Assembly: GCF_921293095.1 (NCBI RefSeq)
Contig: NC_060252.1
Coordinates: forward strand, 79,256,866-79,320,865
DNA: 64,000 nt
Origin: Ischnura elegans
Lineage: Eukaryota; Arthropoda; Insecta; Odonata; Coenagrionidae
Direction of reading: 5' to 3'
Positions 35,831 to 46,730 of the stretch are shown here, one piece after another. Made by a program: the position numbers and the translations under genes. Position 1 is the first letter of the stretch; every line of letters begins with the position of its first letter. Under the pieces are notes generated by a model. The model searched no databases, had not been told where the DNA came from, and saw nothing but the letters and a program-made list of their open reading frames with translations.

Positions 35831-36129
35831 GGAAAGTAAGTAAGTGATGGTCTTCCTTTTAAATATTTCAAGTGAAGCACTGTCTTTTGCCTGTTTAGGC
35901 AAATTGCTTCACAGTTTTGAGGCAAAAGTTGCAACAGATTTGCCGACTGTGGTTGTCCGCAACTGGGCTCATACTCGAATATAGACTCATATGTAAGACC
36001 AAGAATGCACATATTAATTCATTGCCCATCGCACACGAGTTACCTCGGATTCGCACAAGTTCAGCATGGAAGAAATTATATCTATTCTATCCATCTAGTT
36101 CTCTAACTTAACTAGAAATGCAATACGTG

Positions 36130-37050
36130 ATGGAATTACCTGGTCATACTTCATCATTATCATCATATTGTGGTGTTCTGCCCGTCGGCAGGTCCCCCGC
36201 GCCAATGCTGTCTCCATTCCCTCCTGTCTCCGGTCATCTCCTTGAAGTCTCCATATCTTCGAATTTTTACGTTGTCGATAACCTTTAGCCTTCTCCTTCC
36301 TCCTCCTCTGATCCCTTCCACCGTTCCCTCCGAAGCTACTTTCAAAATTCCATTTCCCTCATCAAATGCCCCAGCCAGTTACCCTTCCTTTGATTTATTT
36401 GGTCCATCAACGTTCTTTTCTCATCTATCCTATTTAACACTTGCTTATTCCTAACTCGATCCGTCCACCGTATTCCCTCCATCTTCATCCAAACCCACAT
36501 CTCAAACGCCTCAATTATGTCCCTGTCTCTCTTCCCCATCGTCCAAGTCTCATATCCATACATAAACGCACTCCACACATAGCATTTCATCAATCTCTTC
36601 CTCAATTTTAATTCCAGTGCCTTGTTACACAAGGCTCTTTTCTTCTTCTTGAAAACTTTGTTCGCCATTCCTATTCCTCTTTTTATTTTTCCTATACGTT
36701 TCCAGTCTTCAGTTATCGAAGTCCCCAAGTAGCTGTAGGTTCTCACATTCTGTACTTCACCTTCTTTTGTCTTCACCCTCATACCATCTACATTTCTCAC
36801 TTTTATCACTTTATTCTTCTCAACGTTTATTTTCATTCCACATGTTTCCATTCCTTCCTCCAACCCTGTTACCAATATCTGCAGTGACTCTATGTCCTCG
36901 GCTAAAAGCAGCATAACATCAGCAAATCTGATGCATCTTATTTATACTCCACCAATACTTATTCCCTCTTCTCTTTCATGCAATATCGCACTTATCATAT
37001 CTTCAACATACATGAAGCTTGAAAAAAAGTTAGGTCTTATGCTTGTGAAG
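36130..37050 (-). mobile_element. LINE RT C-terminal half with (ATGATG)-type tail
   Basis: Minus-strand open frame of 190 aa (36914-36342): LLLAEDIESLQILV, MKINVEKNKVIKV, YSYLGTSITED, KCYVWSAFMYGYETWTM, IRWTDRVRNKQVLNRI and GNWLGHLMR. Just upstream the catalytic box reads RFADV where RFADD is expected, so the second catalytic Asp is lost. The element ends in an ATGATGATAATGATG tail near 36150. RTE/BovB-like but a different family from 59850-63125. Confidence 0.8.
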
Positions 37051-37183
37051 TCTAGTAATGTGATCTTGAATTCGGTTTTAAGCAACATTTACTCACATTT
37101 TTACATCGAAGAATATATTGGCATGAAGATAAAGCAAAACCTGTTCCCCAACCTCAGAGGCAATACTTGTGGCAAAAAAGTTT

Positions 37184-37372
37184 GCCGGCCTTGGTACAGT
37201 CCTCGCCTGCGAAACGGAAGGTCGAGGGTTCGAGGCCCGCCTGGATAGCTTACTCCTGACCAGTGCGTGGATTTTTGTGGTCGCCCATTGTTATCTGTTA
37301 TATCTCCCCCGGTGTAAAGGCCAAAAAGTGCCTTTTTTGGGTTGTTGGATATAAATAATGAAAAATAAATAA
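37184..37372 (+). mobile_element. tRNA-derived SINE, family B, copy 2
   Basis: GCCGGCCTTGGTACAGTCC head, GGTCGAGGGTTCGAGGCCCGCC (B box), body with CCCCCGGTGTAAAGGCC, A-rich end. Confidence 0.65.
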
Positions 37373-38004
37373 ATGGAGAGACTGTTGAAGAGAAAAAGAT
37401 ATGAAAAATTTGTTACACAGTGTCGACAGATTCAGGTTTCTTCGTGGTAAAGGTTTCCGTCGTTGAATTACTTGTGCATTTCCACTTATTTATTCAGCAA
37501 ACAACTCCATTCAATTCCATTCGTTTCGGTTTCTTGTACCTGAAGGGTAATCTATTGAAATGCGTTGCGTGTTTGATTACGCTGGTGTAGAATTCGAATT
37601 ACGCTAGTATATAATTGCTAACGGCAAATTTCAATAGGCCAGAGGCCAGTTTTAATAGGCCAATTTTTTCTATCCCGACAAATTTGCTGAATGACCAATA
37701 ATCAAGGTAAAAACTTATGATCAACGATGATTCTGTTAATCAAGAGGTTGAAGTTCAATAAAGAATGTTATACATTCATCATCAAGTACTAACGAAAACT
37801 TATGATAAAGGAAGAGTACCATCCCAGCTTATATTGGGAGTGAATAGAAGAATTTAATATTATTTTAGCCTGTTTGAAATGTAAGCATACCTAACTCGCG
37901 GCATATTCACTCCCTGCCCGACGGTGCAATTTTTGCGCATTGGGTATGATGGATTGGAAATTTTTAGTCTTCGAACGGAAATAAAGAGCAATGAAGGAAT
38001 TTTA

Positions 38005-38250
38005 TTTAAGTAAATAAAAGATCGTAGTACTTTTCCACAAGAGTTTTTAATGCGTACAACGCGTTTCGGCTCACTGAGCCATCATATGGTACAAGACGAT
38101 GGCTCAGTGACTGAGCCATCATATGGTACAAGACGATGGCTCAGTGACTGAGCCATCATATGGTACAAGACGATGGCTCAGTGAGCCGAAACGCGTTGTA
38201 CGCATTAAAAACTCTTGTGGAAAAGTTGTACGATCTTTTATTTACTTAAA
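38005..38250. repeat. Fold-back palindrome 1 with triplicated 37-bp core
   Basis: Arms of about 80 bp (TTTAAGTAAATAAAAGATCG... and its inverse ...CGATCTTTTATTTACTTAAA) differ at only a few bases. The centre holds three 37-bp tandem units (CATCATATGG phases at 38081, 38118, 38155), each with a GAGCCATC/GATGGCTC inverted pair. The right arm has hairpin GGCTC/GAGCC followed by GAAAC. Confidence 0.85.
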
Positions 38251-38914
38251 TATGTCTAACTTCCACCAATTGAAGCCTGAATCTGTTGAACTTAGAAGGA
38301 ATTTTAGTCTAGAGGTTTTTTTAATGCGTTCCTGGACTCACGCTAATGCTTTAACTTGAAGCTAGCAGGAGCCTGTCTACAATTCCTTATTTATCAACCT
38401 CCTTTTTTGTGTTTCATGCACGTGTTATTGTTGAACAAATCGTCAATTTTGCTGCAAATAGACACTAATGAAGCATTCTGAAGGGGTGCTCGAGTTTTTC
38501 TCGTCACAATAATCATAATAATGTGTTTATTTCTCTTTCAGTCTAGGTAGAACAGCATGGCAAAGTGGATGAAATTTCATGCTCCCTCACTTCACTTAGG
38601 AACGGTGGGTGGAATAGCTAATGCCCTCGTCAGAAACCTCTGTGTTTTCAGAAAATCCTGTTGGCAAATGAAATCAACTCAAATAAAGCCATTTAATGGA
38701 AAAGGGTGAGAGCTATTTGCCTAGAAAACAATTGGTAATAATAATATGCAAAGGAAGCTATATAGTCTTGGCTCGTGGGTAACAATAAATTCTTGTAATC
38801 CGATCGTTATTGTGTTAGACGGTTAGAACGCTGTCGTCGGCGAAGGTGAGGATAGAAGAATAACCGGAAAATATGGTTTAGGAAATAGAGATGAAAAGGA
38901 AGAAATACTTTAGG

Positions 38915-39094
38915 ATTCATGAGGATAAAATAAAATGGTTAACTTCCACACACTTTTTTATTAACAAACTACCGACCCGGTTTCGACACGTAGTGTCATT
39001 ATCAAGGATAATGACACTACGTGTCGAAATTAATAAATGTCGTGTTAATAAAAAAGTGTGTGGAAGTTAAGCATTTTATTTTATCCTCATGAAT
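38915..39094. repeat. Fold-back palindrome 2
   Basis: Outer arms ATTCATGAGGATAAAATAAA / inverse match almost exactly, as do the inner GTTTCGACACGTAGTGTCATTAT and its inverse. A roughly 15-bp stretch between them differs. GACACTACGTGTC then GAAA recalls a hammerhead stem II. Confidence 0.8.
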
Positions 39095-39169
39095 ATAAAA
39101 CATTTCCACTGTATATCGCCGGACACTGTGAATTATAAATACTTTAGGAATTCTGCACTGAACAAAAAT

Positions 39170-39640
39170 TAGTGAATGCCAACACAGAGTTTGAGAATCA
39201 ATTGCGAAGAAGATATACATGGAAAATGCTAGGAGACAAAAGAAGATTTCAATTGGAATACAGCCACTTTCACTTTCAGTGAAGCAGAGGTTTAGGAATC
39301 ATATAAAGGACTGCAAAAGCTAGCCAGGGGCAGATATCGACAGTGATCATAATCAATTGATGATGAAATACCATCTGAAATTAAAGAAATGAAGGAAAAC
39401 AGCAAAGAATTCATGGCAATTAGAGAAACTGAAAGAGCAAAAAAATCGACATGCCTTTAAAAAAGTAGTGGAGAGAAAGATAAAATTAGATTATACTGAG
39501 AAATAAGTGGAGAACACTTGGGAAAATATCAAAAGTGGGCTTCAGGAGGCCCCTAGAGGAATTTTAGGGAGGAGAAAATTTGTCAAGGAAATGCCATGGA
39601 TCACCAGGGTGAACCTATGCGAGGATGTGCAAAATAACAC
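39170..39640 (+). mobile_element. RTE-like LINE fragment (endonuclease-RT linker)
   Basis: Interrupted plus-strand frame with EIKEMKENSKEFMAI and ENTWENIKSGLQEAPRGILG then MPWIT, the usual linker wording (kW-x-x-IK ... e-x-LG ... W) of RTE-type elements. Degenerate. Confidence 0.4.
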
Positions 39641-41295
39641 CCCCCTCCGTCCTCGTAAGCTTCGCCTTAGGCCGTATTTTCGAAGCTACAGCCGGCACAC
39701 GTATCATTCTTATTTAATAATTTTATATCACACTTCCTTACCTTAGATCACCTATGATGAATGGCGGTAATATTAGGCTATATCATAAATGATAGGAAGA
39801 TGGTTAAACTTTGTCAAATATATTTAATTCCTCTCTTTATTCTCGCTATCATCTGGTACCGTAAGCAAGTGCTTTATTCAGCAATTCCAGCTTCAGTTTG
39901 GCTGAAGTAAGACTAATGCGAAAAATTGTGTGCTGACTTATTATTCAAAGAAATGACCGCAGACTTGCAAGCCGTCTACCTTTACCGAGTCACCCGTAAG
40001 TGCAAATTCATTGCGAAAATTCCACTGAAGAAAAATCATTCCCCTTTTCATGGATTAAAAAAATATTTCATTGCCTTTGTGTGTATGGATGGTTTTTCTG
40101 AATGAATCGAGTATTAAGGATTGATATATTTTAAGGTATATATGAGCAAGTTTCGGTAATCGACTAAGAAAAGACGAATATCATCCTGTGCATCAATGAG
40201 GAGTGGAGGATATGAAAATGAAGTACGTTTAGTCCAATTCAGAATTAAGTATTTTGAAGTTTACATCGCATCATGTTGCATCTGTTATATTCGCGAGTAC
40301 TAGATATATTTTTCAGGGGATTCTCCAAGACACGGTAGTTCAATAGATTTTTTGTAGGCTTCTATATTGGACTTGGTAAATTCATCAGTATGCAGTTTTC
40401 GCTGAATTGGTCTCGGACATTAAAATTCAGTCAGTTTTTATGAATTCTTTTCTGTAAGTTTCTCATACGGCCGAGGAAAAGATTGGGCTCTTATATGTGT
40501 ATGTGAGATCCCTGAAAATAGTTACTTTTTCGTGACATCGCATGACACCGTCGTGTATCATTTTTACTGCCAGAATTTTGATGGATATTACATGGCAGCA
40601 TTAAGCTATATTGCCCGAATATAGGAAATCGTGCATCGATTGAACATGTGGGAAAATTAGTTATTTTTTAAGTATCACAAGTGCCTTAATAGAGCTGTTA
40701 TGATGCTCAGTCACTAAAGATCCCAAATGATGATTGACTTCTCATAAAGGAGGAACATGAGCAATCCATAGAATAAGTGAATTTGTATGGAGTCACGCGC
40801 ACGGGTGCAAAGTTAAATACGCCAAGGAGAAAGTTGTGCGAAAGGGAAGAAACACGCAGGTGTGAAAAGATTAGCTGATAGAAGAATTGAAAGGAAATAT
40901 GCGTCAAACCAATCTCAGTATTGTTGACCATTGATGATGACCTGCGTATGCTGAGATGACACCTTGCTTCGCGGTGTTACCTCTTCCGAGGCTCACAGCA
41001 TTGCGTCAACGAATTTAACTGTTTAACACGGGGGAAGCGTTGTGGTCTGGGGAGCGCTTGTCGTCTAATGCACGGAGGTGTAAGTGACTGTTTTACTGCT
41101 TTACGGTGTATTTTTATACTTAATATTCCATATCAAAGGGATTAAAAATATATATCCTACATATTTGCGAACAATTAAACAATTTATCCCGATTTAATGG
41201 CAGAATTGAGAAAGCTTCCAAACATTCATACAAGGAGGCACATGTTTGTAGGCCGACAAATCCACGCAACGATGAATAAACGGGTGCTGTACTAC

Positions 41296-41478
41296 CTAAC
41301 CCATTATCGGCCAAGGCTAATATTCGGTAGAAATTTTTTAATTTATCATCATATTTAGTCTTAATAGATACTAGAAAAGAAATTTTGAAAATTTTGAGGC
41401 TCTAAAAAATTTATTTATACCAGAAAAATAATGGTGCGTTTTCGCTCCTTTGGCGGAATGTGGGTAGTTCGGTTAACA
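41296..41478. mobile_element. piggyBac-type MITE A
   Basis: Left end CTAACCCATTATCGGCCAAGG. The right part is ATGGTGCGTTTTCGCTCCTTTGGCGG, near-identical to the terminal repeats of MITE B at 43024-43420. Ends near GGTTAA. Confidence 0.45.
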
Positions 41479-41914
41479 TACCGTGAAAATCTAAAATCTT
41501 TTTCTTTTCCACTGTTTTATTTATAAACACATAGAAACGCATAAATTAGTATTTAAAATCATTAAGTAACCGTTCATACTATAAAAAAATGACTGTATTT
41601 ATGAAAATTATTTGGATATTAGGGCACATTACATTTTACCCAAAAATATGCATTGTGCCTATTACATTACCTGCACCTTTTGCTTGATGCCTTTTTCTCG
41701 ACAATATGACCTGCATTATCTGCTTTAGTGTCTGCTAGTAAATAATTACGAGAAGGTTTGTCTTTTTTCGGGCTTGATGGTCCTTCTGCATGTATATCTT
41801 AGTGATTGCCAATACTGAATCGGTCACCTTTGATTGACGTTAGTGCACCAAAACATCTTTGAGAAATGCGATGCGATGGTGGTTGGCGTAACATGGTGAA
41901 ACTCCTTCATGATG

Positions 41915-42079
41915 CACAAAGGTTAAGAAAAGACTTAGCTGTTCCACAAAATAAAATATATTTGCGACCGGTTTTGATACAGCGTATCATCATCTGGCAG
42001 ATGATGATACGCTGTATCGAAACCGGTCGCAAATATATTTTATTTTGTGAAACAGCTAAGTCTTTTCTTAACCTTTGTG
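41915..42079. repeat. Fold-back palindrome 3 (hammerhead-like core)
   Basis: Arms of about 82 bp, CACAAAGGTTAAGAAAAGAC... and inverse, with about two mismatches and almost no loop. At the centre the plus strand reads CAGATGAT, hairpin GATAC/GTATC, GAAACCGG: one base off the hammerhead CUGAUGA box. Confidence 0.85.
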
Positions 42080-42109
42080 GATCTTTGAGAAATCAATTGG
42101 AGACATTTT

Positions 42110-42610
42110 GAGCCAACTAGCCTTCCCATAGATTTTCCATGAATAAGTAAACACACTTTCCAGTAAATTGGTAAACAATAGCCACCACCTCGTTTTCCCT
42201 CTGATTTTGATTCTATAAATCGCGTTTGTATAATCGTGATATATACTCCACCTATGGGATTATTGCAATCCCCAATAACGAGAAGCTGGGGAATAGTTAT
42301 GCCTTTTCTTTCAAATGGTAAATTGGCTGTGTTTCTGGCTACAATTACAACAGAGGATTCATTCCATTTGACCGCGAACAATGCAGATTCCTCGTCAAAA
42401 GCATAAACAATTGAGCCTCGAGGCTTTTTCCAAAAGCTTTAGAGTTTTCAAGCGGGCACTTTCCAGTTCTATTTTCCCGAATGGTTCAAGTTGCAAAGGA
42501 TCGCCTTTCCTTCAGTGTTTGGAACATGGAACATGTATAGGAGAAGTTTTCAAAAAATTACCGATGCTGAGTAATATCGGGAATTATTTTCAAGAAATGT
42601 GAAACAACGA
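42110..42610 (-). pseudogene. piggyBac-like transposase C-terminal remnant
   Basis: Minus strand: SFATxTIREN-like, then (other frame) KPRGSIVYAFDEESALFAVKW, NESSVVIVARNTAN, and NPIGGV ... CLPIYWKVCLLIHGKSM. These match the order of the piggyBac DDE region (K-PRG, VKW-D, N-x-x-MGGVD, WPIF). Frameshifts break it and the Met of MGGVD is Ile. Confidence 0.65.
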
Positions 42611-42861
42611 TAGCTCCTAATCCTACCTTCAATCCATGAGGATTTGTTTTATTTAGACCCTCCATACAAAAAAAATTGGGTTAGGTAACCATCTGAAGAG
42701 GAAAGGCACCATAATTTGAACCCAAATCAAACCGGTTTATTTTATATCAACATTTTCACTTATACATAATAAATAAGTTATTTTTCCAATAAAACATTTT
42801 TCGTAAAGCACTCCATGCATTAAGTGACTTTGTGGTAAAACCCATCCTGAAATTTTCTATG

Positions 42862-42940
42862 AGGGGATGGCTTGGTGATTAGTTTCCACGCTTTACCGGT
42901 AATCGGAGATCAGATTTCAAATCCCGGTCAAGTCAAATAT
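42862..42940 (+). repeat. tRNA-like SINE head
   Basis: A-box-like TGGCTTGGTGATTAG, B-box-like GATTTCAAATCCCGG, then GTCAAGTCAAATATTTTTT. Resembles the 56.7-56.9 kb copies. Confidence 0.45.
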
Positions 42941-43023
42941 TTTTTCATCGCGAACTTCATTTTTGTTGCATAATATTCGTAAAATTTGGTTTCTTCTAAA
43001 AGAATAAATATAATTCAATACCT

Positions 43024-43420
43024 TTAACCCATTTACGGCCAAAGGTGCGAAAACGCACCATTTTTTAATTAGTTCGTAAAAAAATATCCACTCGGTTATT
43101 CAATAGTTTTTCCTTGTTAATTCATTTGATGAGAACCTCATTTTTAAAACCATTTTCTTTAAAAATTTTGACGTTATTATTTAATTATAAAGTTTCAAGT
43201 TTACTAAATTTCATGCTCTTCGAGGTCTATCAACTTAATATTTTTTTACGAGTTTACTAAGAATATTTATGAATCCTAATTCTAGTATTATAAATGTACT
43301 ATTATTGCTTAATTACTCTGATTTTTTTTAAATCAAATAATATATTTAGAGATGTATAATTTTGACACTTGTATATAATGGTGCGTTTTCGCACCTTTGG
43401 CGTTTGGGGGTATGGCAGAT
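43024..43420. mobile_element. piggyBac-type MITE B
   Basis: Starts at TTAACCCATTTACGG. Inverted copies of GCCAAAGGTGCGAAAACGCA lie at both ends (from 43038 and ending near 43402). Each terminal repeat is itself a GGTGCG/CGCACC hairpin. Confidence 0.7.
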
Positions 43421-43904
43421 TAGGACTGGGGTACCGTACCAAGAGACAAATCTAGCAAACCTCAGTCACTAATAATGTACGCCACCCTGTAATTATTCGG
43501 TGAATCAATTTAATCATTGTTGGGTTTTAAAAAACCATGAAATATATTTTTTTATCTTATTGGTCTCACAGCTGTCGTCTTCTAAAATGTGGCTTCATTT
43601 AGTCATTGCGTACTAATGAGCAGCTCGATTCCCCGCCACGAGACCTATCGATTTTTAACCGTGTGTAAGTTTCTCAAACAGCGCTGGTCGTTCAGAAATG
43701 GATTACTGCTATGTACGCATTAATGGATCTCACCTCCCAATTCTAGAAGAAAGCTTCAAGAAGTTAGTCTCATAGGTCTATACGCATTCGTTAGGTATGA
43801 CGGGTGTAACTGGATGATCCCACAGCTTCAAGATCAACGTTTCAGGCAACGTAGGAGTGAAAAAATTATCTTTTTCATTGCATCAAATTTTCCGAGACTA
43901 CTGT

Positions 43905-44760
43905 AGATGGATAATAAAAGAAGGTGTGTGTCCACTCAAGATATCTTGACCACTCTAGAGGAAACCCTGGATTCTGTGGATGACGCCACGGATGTTGTCT
44001 AAATATCGCCAGACGTTAAGAACTTGACTGATGAAGAAGACATCGGTGATAACATATGAACTGCGAAGCCAATTAACAATGACATCGCGGTAACATTGGA
44101 AACGAATCGAGGCGATGGTATAGTGGAGCACCGGCTAGGTGCGCAAGAAGAAGAAGGAAGGCCATCAGTATACCAAAAAAGATATCCAGTCGTCTGATAA
44201 AAGGGACTAATTTTCCAAAATGGAAAAAGGATATTGATACAAAGTTTTTGTGTCGTCCAATATCTAAAGAGAAGGAATATGACGAATAAATAAGACGTGA
44301 ATTTGGAATTATGTCTCCATCTGATATTTTCCTCCTCTTTCTTGATGATGAGGTTTGGAGGAAATGGTATATTTTTCAAAAAAGGTATGTTACTGATAGC
44401 AATAGGCATCAGTTACAATTAGTATTGCAGGCATGAAAAGTTTCTTGAGATTTTGATTCTCTCTGGTTATCATATGCTCCCGCAGCAGGATTTGTATTTG
44501 TCTATAGATATTATAAAGGTAAATGGGTTGAATTAGTTCGTCAAACTATGAGTAGAAAGAGATAAAGGAAAATATCCACCTTTTTTCTCGACAAATCGGA
44601 CAAATTTGCAAAGCTGAGACCAATATTTACAATGTTGAATGCTAATTTTTGCAGTTGGGAATTTTTTCTCTTAACCTTTCTATAGATGAGCAAATGGATC
44701 CGTATTTTGAACACCATATGAATTTCTGCATTATTTTCACAAATAATTGTTTTCTCCTCA
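43905..44760 (+). pseudogene. piggyBac-like transposase N-terminal remnant
   Basis: Plus strand, with stops: TLEETLDSVDDATDVV, LTDEEDIGDN, SKEKEYDE then IRREFGIMSPSDIFLLFLDD, EVWRKW and VTDSNRHQ, followed by LSIDEQMDPYFEHH, recalling the piggyBac LF-DDEV...SNRYA and LSIDE-M-PY-GRH blocks. Opposite in orientation to the remnant at 42110-42610. Confidence 0.55.
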
Positions 44761-44799
44761 ACATTTTCATTCCTTAATTTCTAATTTATAACCTAGGTG

Positions 44800-45530
44800 G
44801 GGGAAAATTCAAAATCCTGTATGAAAACAAAATCAAAATAAGAATAGGGGACCTTAACGTTCCTCCTCGAAATTTTGTGAATAGTATTTTTTTATTGAAT
44901 CCAGTAACTTTTGATTATTTAAGAATTTTACGGCCATAAATACTTTTGGTACCAGAAAAATGTTTAGATATCTTCATCTCTACAGCTCTACTGACAGAGA
45001 AAGGTGGAAATATGCATAAAAAATTTCAGCTTATGGAAAGAAAGATGCAGGTGAACGGTGGGTTGGAAATGGAGGATTAAAACCTAAGGTTATGACTTGG
45101 TAACGTATTGAGCGGAATGCTTGACATACCGTGGAATAGGGAAAATAAAAGTGAGTGTATATCGGGAATGACCGTGGACACCCTAAGTAAAAATCCATTA
45201 TTTACGAGGTATCACAGGGTAAAGAACTTACCGCCACATCCTTCTGGTCATTTTTTGAGATCATTATTTTTACGGATCAGAATTTTCATGGTGGGAGAAG
45301 GAAGTTTGACACCTATGAAGCTGAGATTGAACATCTGCTACCTTGGATTTTCTTGCATTTCAAGGGAAATCGTCTAGGCTCCTTTAGTGTACGTCGTCAA
45401 AAATTCTCGGTAAATATACCTATTGATTCATAAGAAAAATTTTATCGAGAAGAAAAAGCTATATATCATATTTTCCATTCAAAGGAAATTGAGGTTTCAA
45501 ATTTAAAAATAAAAAGTTTACTGCATTTGA
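44800..45530. other. AT-rich, nothing recognised
   Basis: An 89-aa open frame at 45108-45377 may be transposase debris; no motif is clear. Confidence 0.3.
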
Positions 45531-46730
45531 CTTTTTATTTCATAAAAATAAAATATTGCATGGACAAAACAACCCAATATTTTAGACTTATCGCAGTCCT
45601 TACAATTTCTTCATTCTTTGGTATTTTTTATTTTATTTTCATTGGTCTTCTTGTAGTACCCATAAACTTTCGCATAAGGAGTGTCTAACTCTCTGCTTTT
45701 GTTTAGATTGTGATGGATTCTTAGTTTTTGCTGTTATTATTTCGGCTTCCATGGCTGCTTCGGCTATCCTCCTTACAACTGGAGAAGGATATGCTACCAT
45801 ATATTTTCCATTCGAGGGAAAACGAGGGTACTATACTTCATTTTAGGTTAAATATTTTGTTCAATAAAACACTAAAAAATATTTGACATTTATTTCAGGA
45901 AGAGAAAATATTGCACGGACAAACGTCCTAATATTTTAGACTTATTTCAGTCTTAACAATTCTTCCGTTTCTTAGTATTTTTCATTTAATTTTCATCGGT
46001 CCAATTGTAATATCCTTAAACTTTCGCCAAAGGATACTCTAACTCTTTGCTTTTGTGCGGATTGTGATGGATTTAGTTTCTCCGCTAATTCTATCACCTA
46101 TTTGTAACTGCTTCGGCTATGTCTTTACTGCCACCCCTGATGGAGAAGAAAAAGCAATCATGTTTTTCATTCGAAGGAAAATGAGGTTTCAATTTTTTAG
46201 GGTCACTGCATTTCAAATTTTGACTTCAGGAAGATTTATTATTGCTCGGACAAACAACGCGAGATTGGCGATATATCTCAGTCGTTTTAGTCCCTTAGTA
46301 GTTTTTATTTAATTTTTATCGGTCTTCTTGTAGTACCCTTAAACTTTCGCATAAGGAGTCACTAACTCTCTGCTTTTGTTTGGATTGTGATGGATTCTTA
46401 GTTTTTGCTGTAATTCTATCGGCGTTCGTAGCTTCTTCGTCTGTCCTCCTCACTACTGCCTACGGAGAAGAGCAAGATACCATATTTTCCATTGGAAGGA
46501 AAATGAAGTTTTTGTTTTCTAAATAAAATACTAAAATATATTGGAAATTTTTATTTCAGGAAGAGAAAATATTTCACGGTAACACAACCCAAGACTGGCG
46601 ACTCATCTCAGTCCTTTCAGTTCCTTTGTAGTTTTTATTTTATTTTCAATCCGACCTCTTCTAGTACCCATGAACTTTCGCCCAAGGATTGTCTCTTACT
46701 CTTTGTTTTCGTGTGGATTGCGACGGATTG
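45530..46730 (-). repeat. Tandem copies of the TIL-4 3' end (period about 320-355 bp)
   Basis: The terminal exon tail plus 3' UTR of TIL-4 is repeated three further times downstream. The marker TGATGG (CGACGG in the gene) occurs at 45711, 46065, 46388 and 46721, spacings 354, 323 and 333 bp. The copies keep a remnant of the Arg/Ser-rich tail codons and the 3' UTR but contain no cysteine-rich domain. The copy near 45.72 kb still reads as a tail ending in TAA; the one near 46.40 kb meets an earlier TAG. Confidence 0.75.
46634..46644 (-). terminator. Poly(A) signals of TIL-4
   Basis: Two overlapping AATAAA hexamers on the minus strand about 90 nt past the stop. Similar T-rich TTTTTATTTTATTT-type sequence recurs in the duplicated copies downstream. 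Confidence 0.45.

Noticed and set aside
38005-38250. CRISPR-like array in the triplicated 37-bp units
   Set aside because: Units are contiguous without spacers, lie in a palindrome of a eukaryotic genome, and no cas genes exist.
45108-45377. 89-aa plus-strand frame as continuation of the piggyBac transposase
   Set aside because: I could not align any conserved piggyBac block with it.
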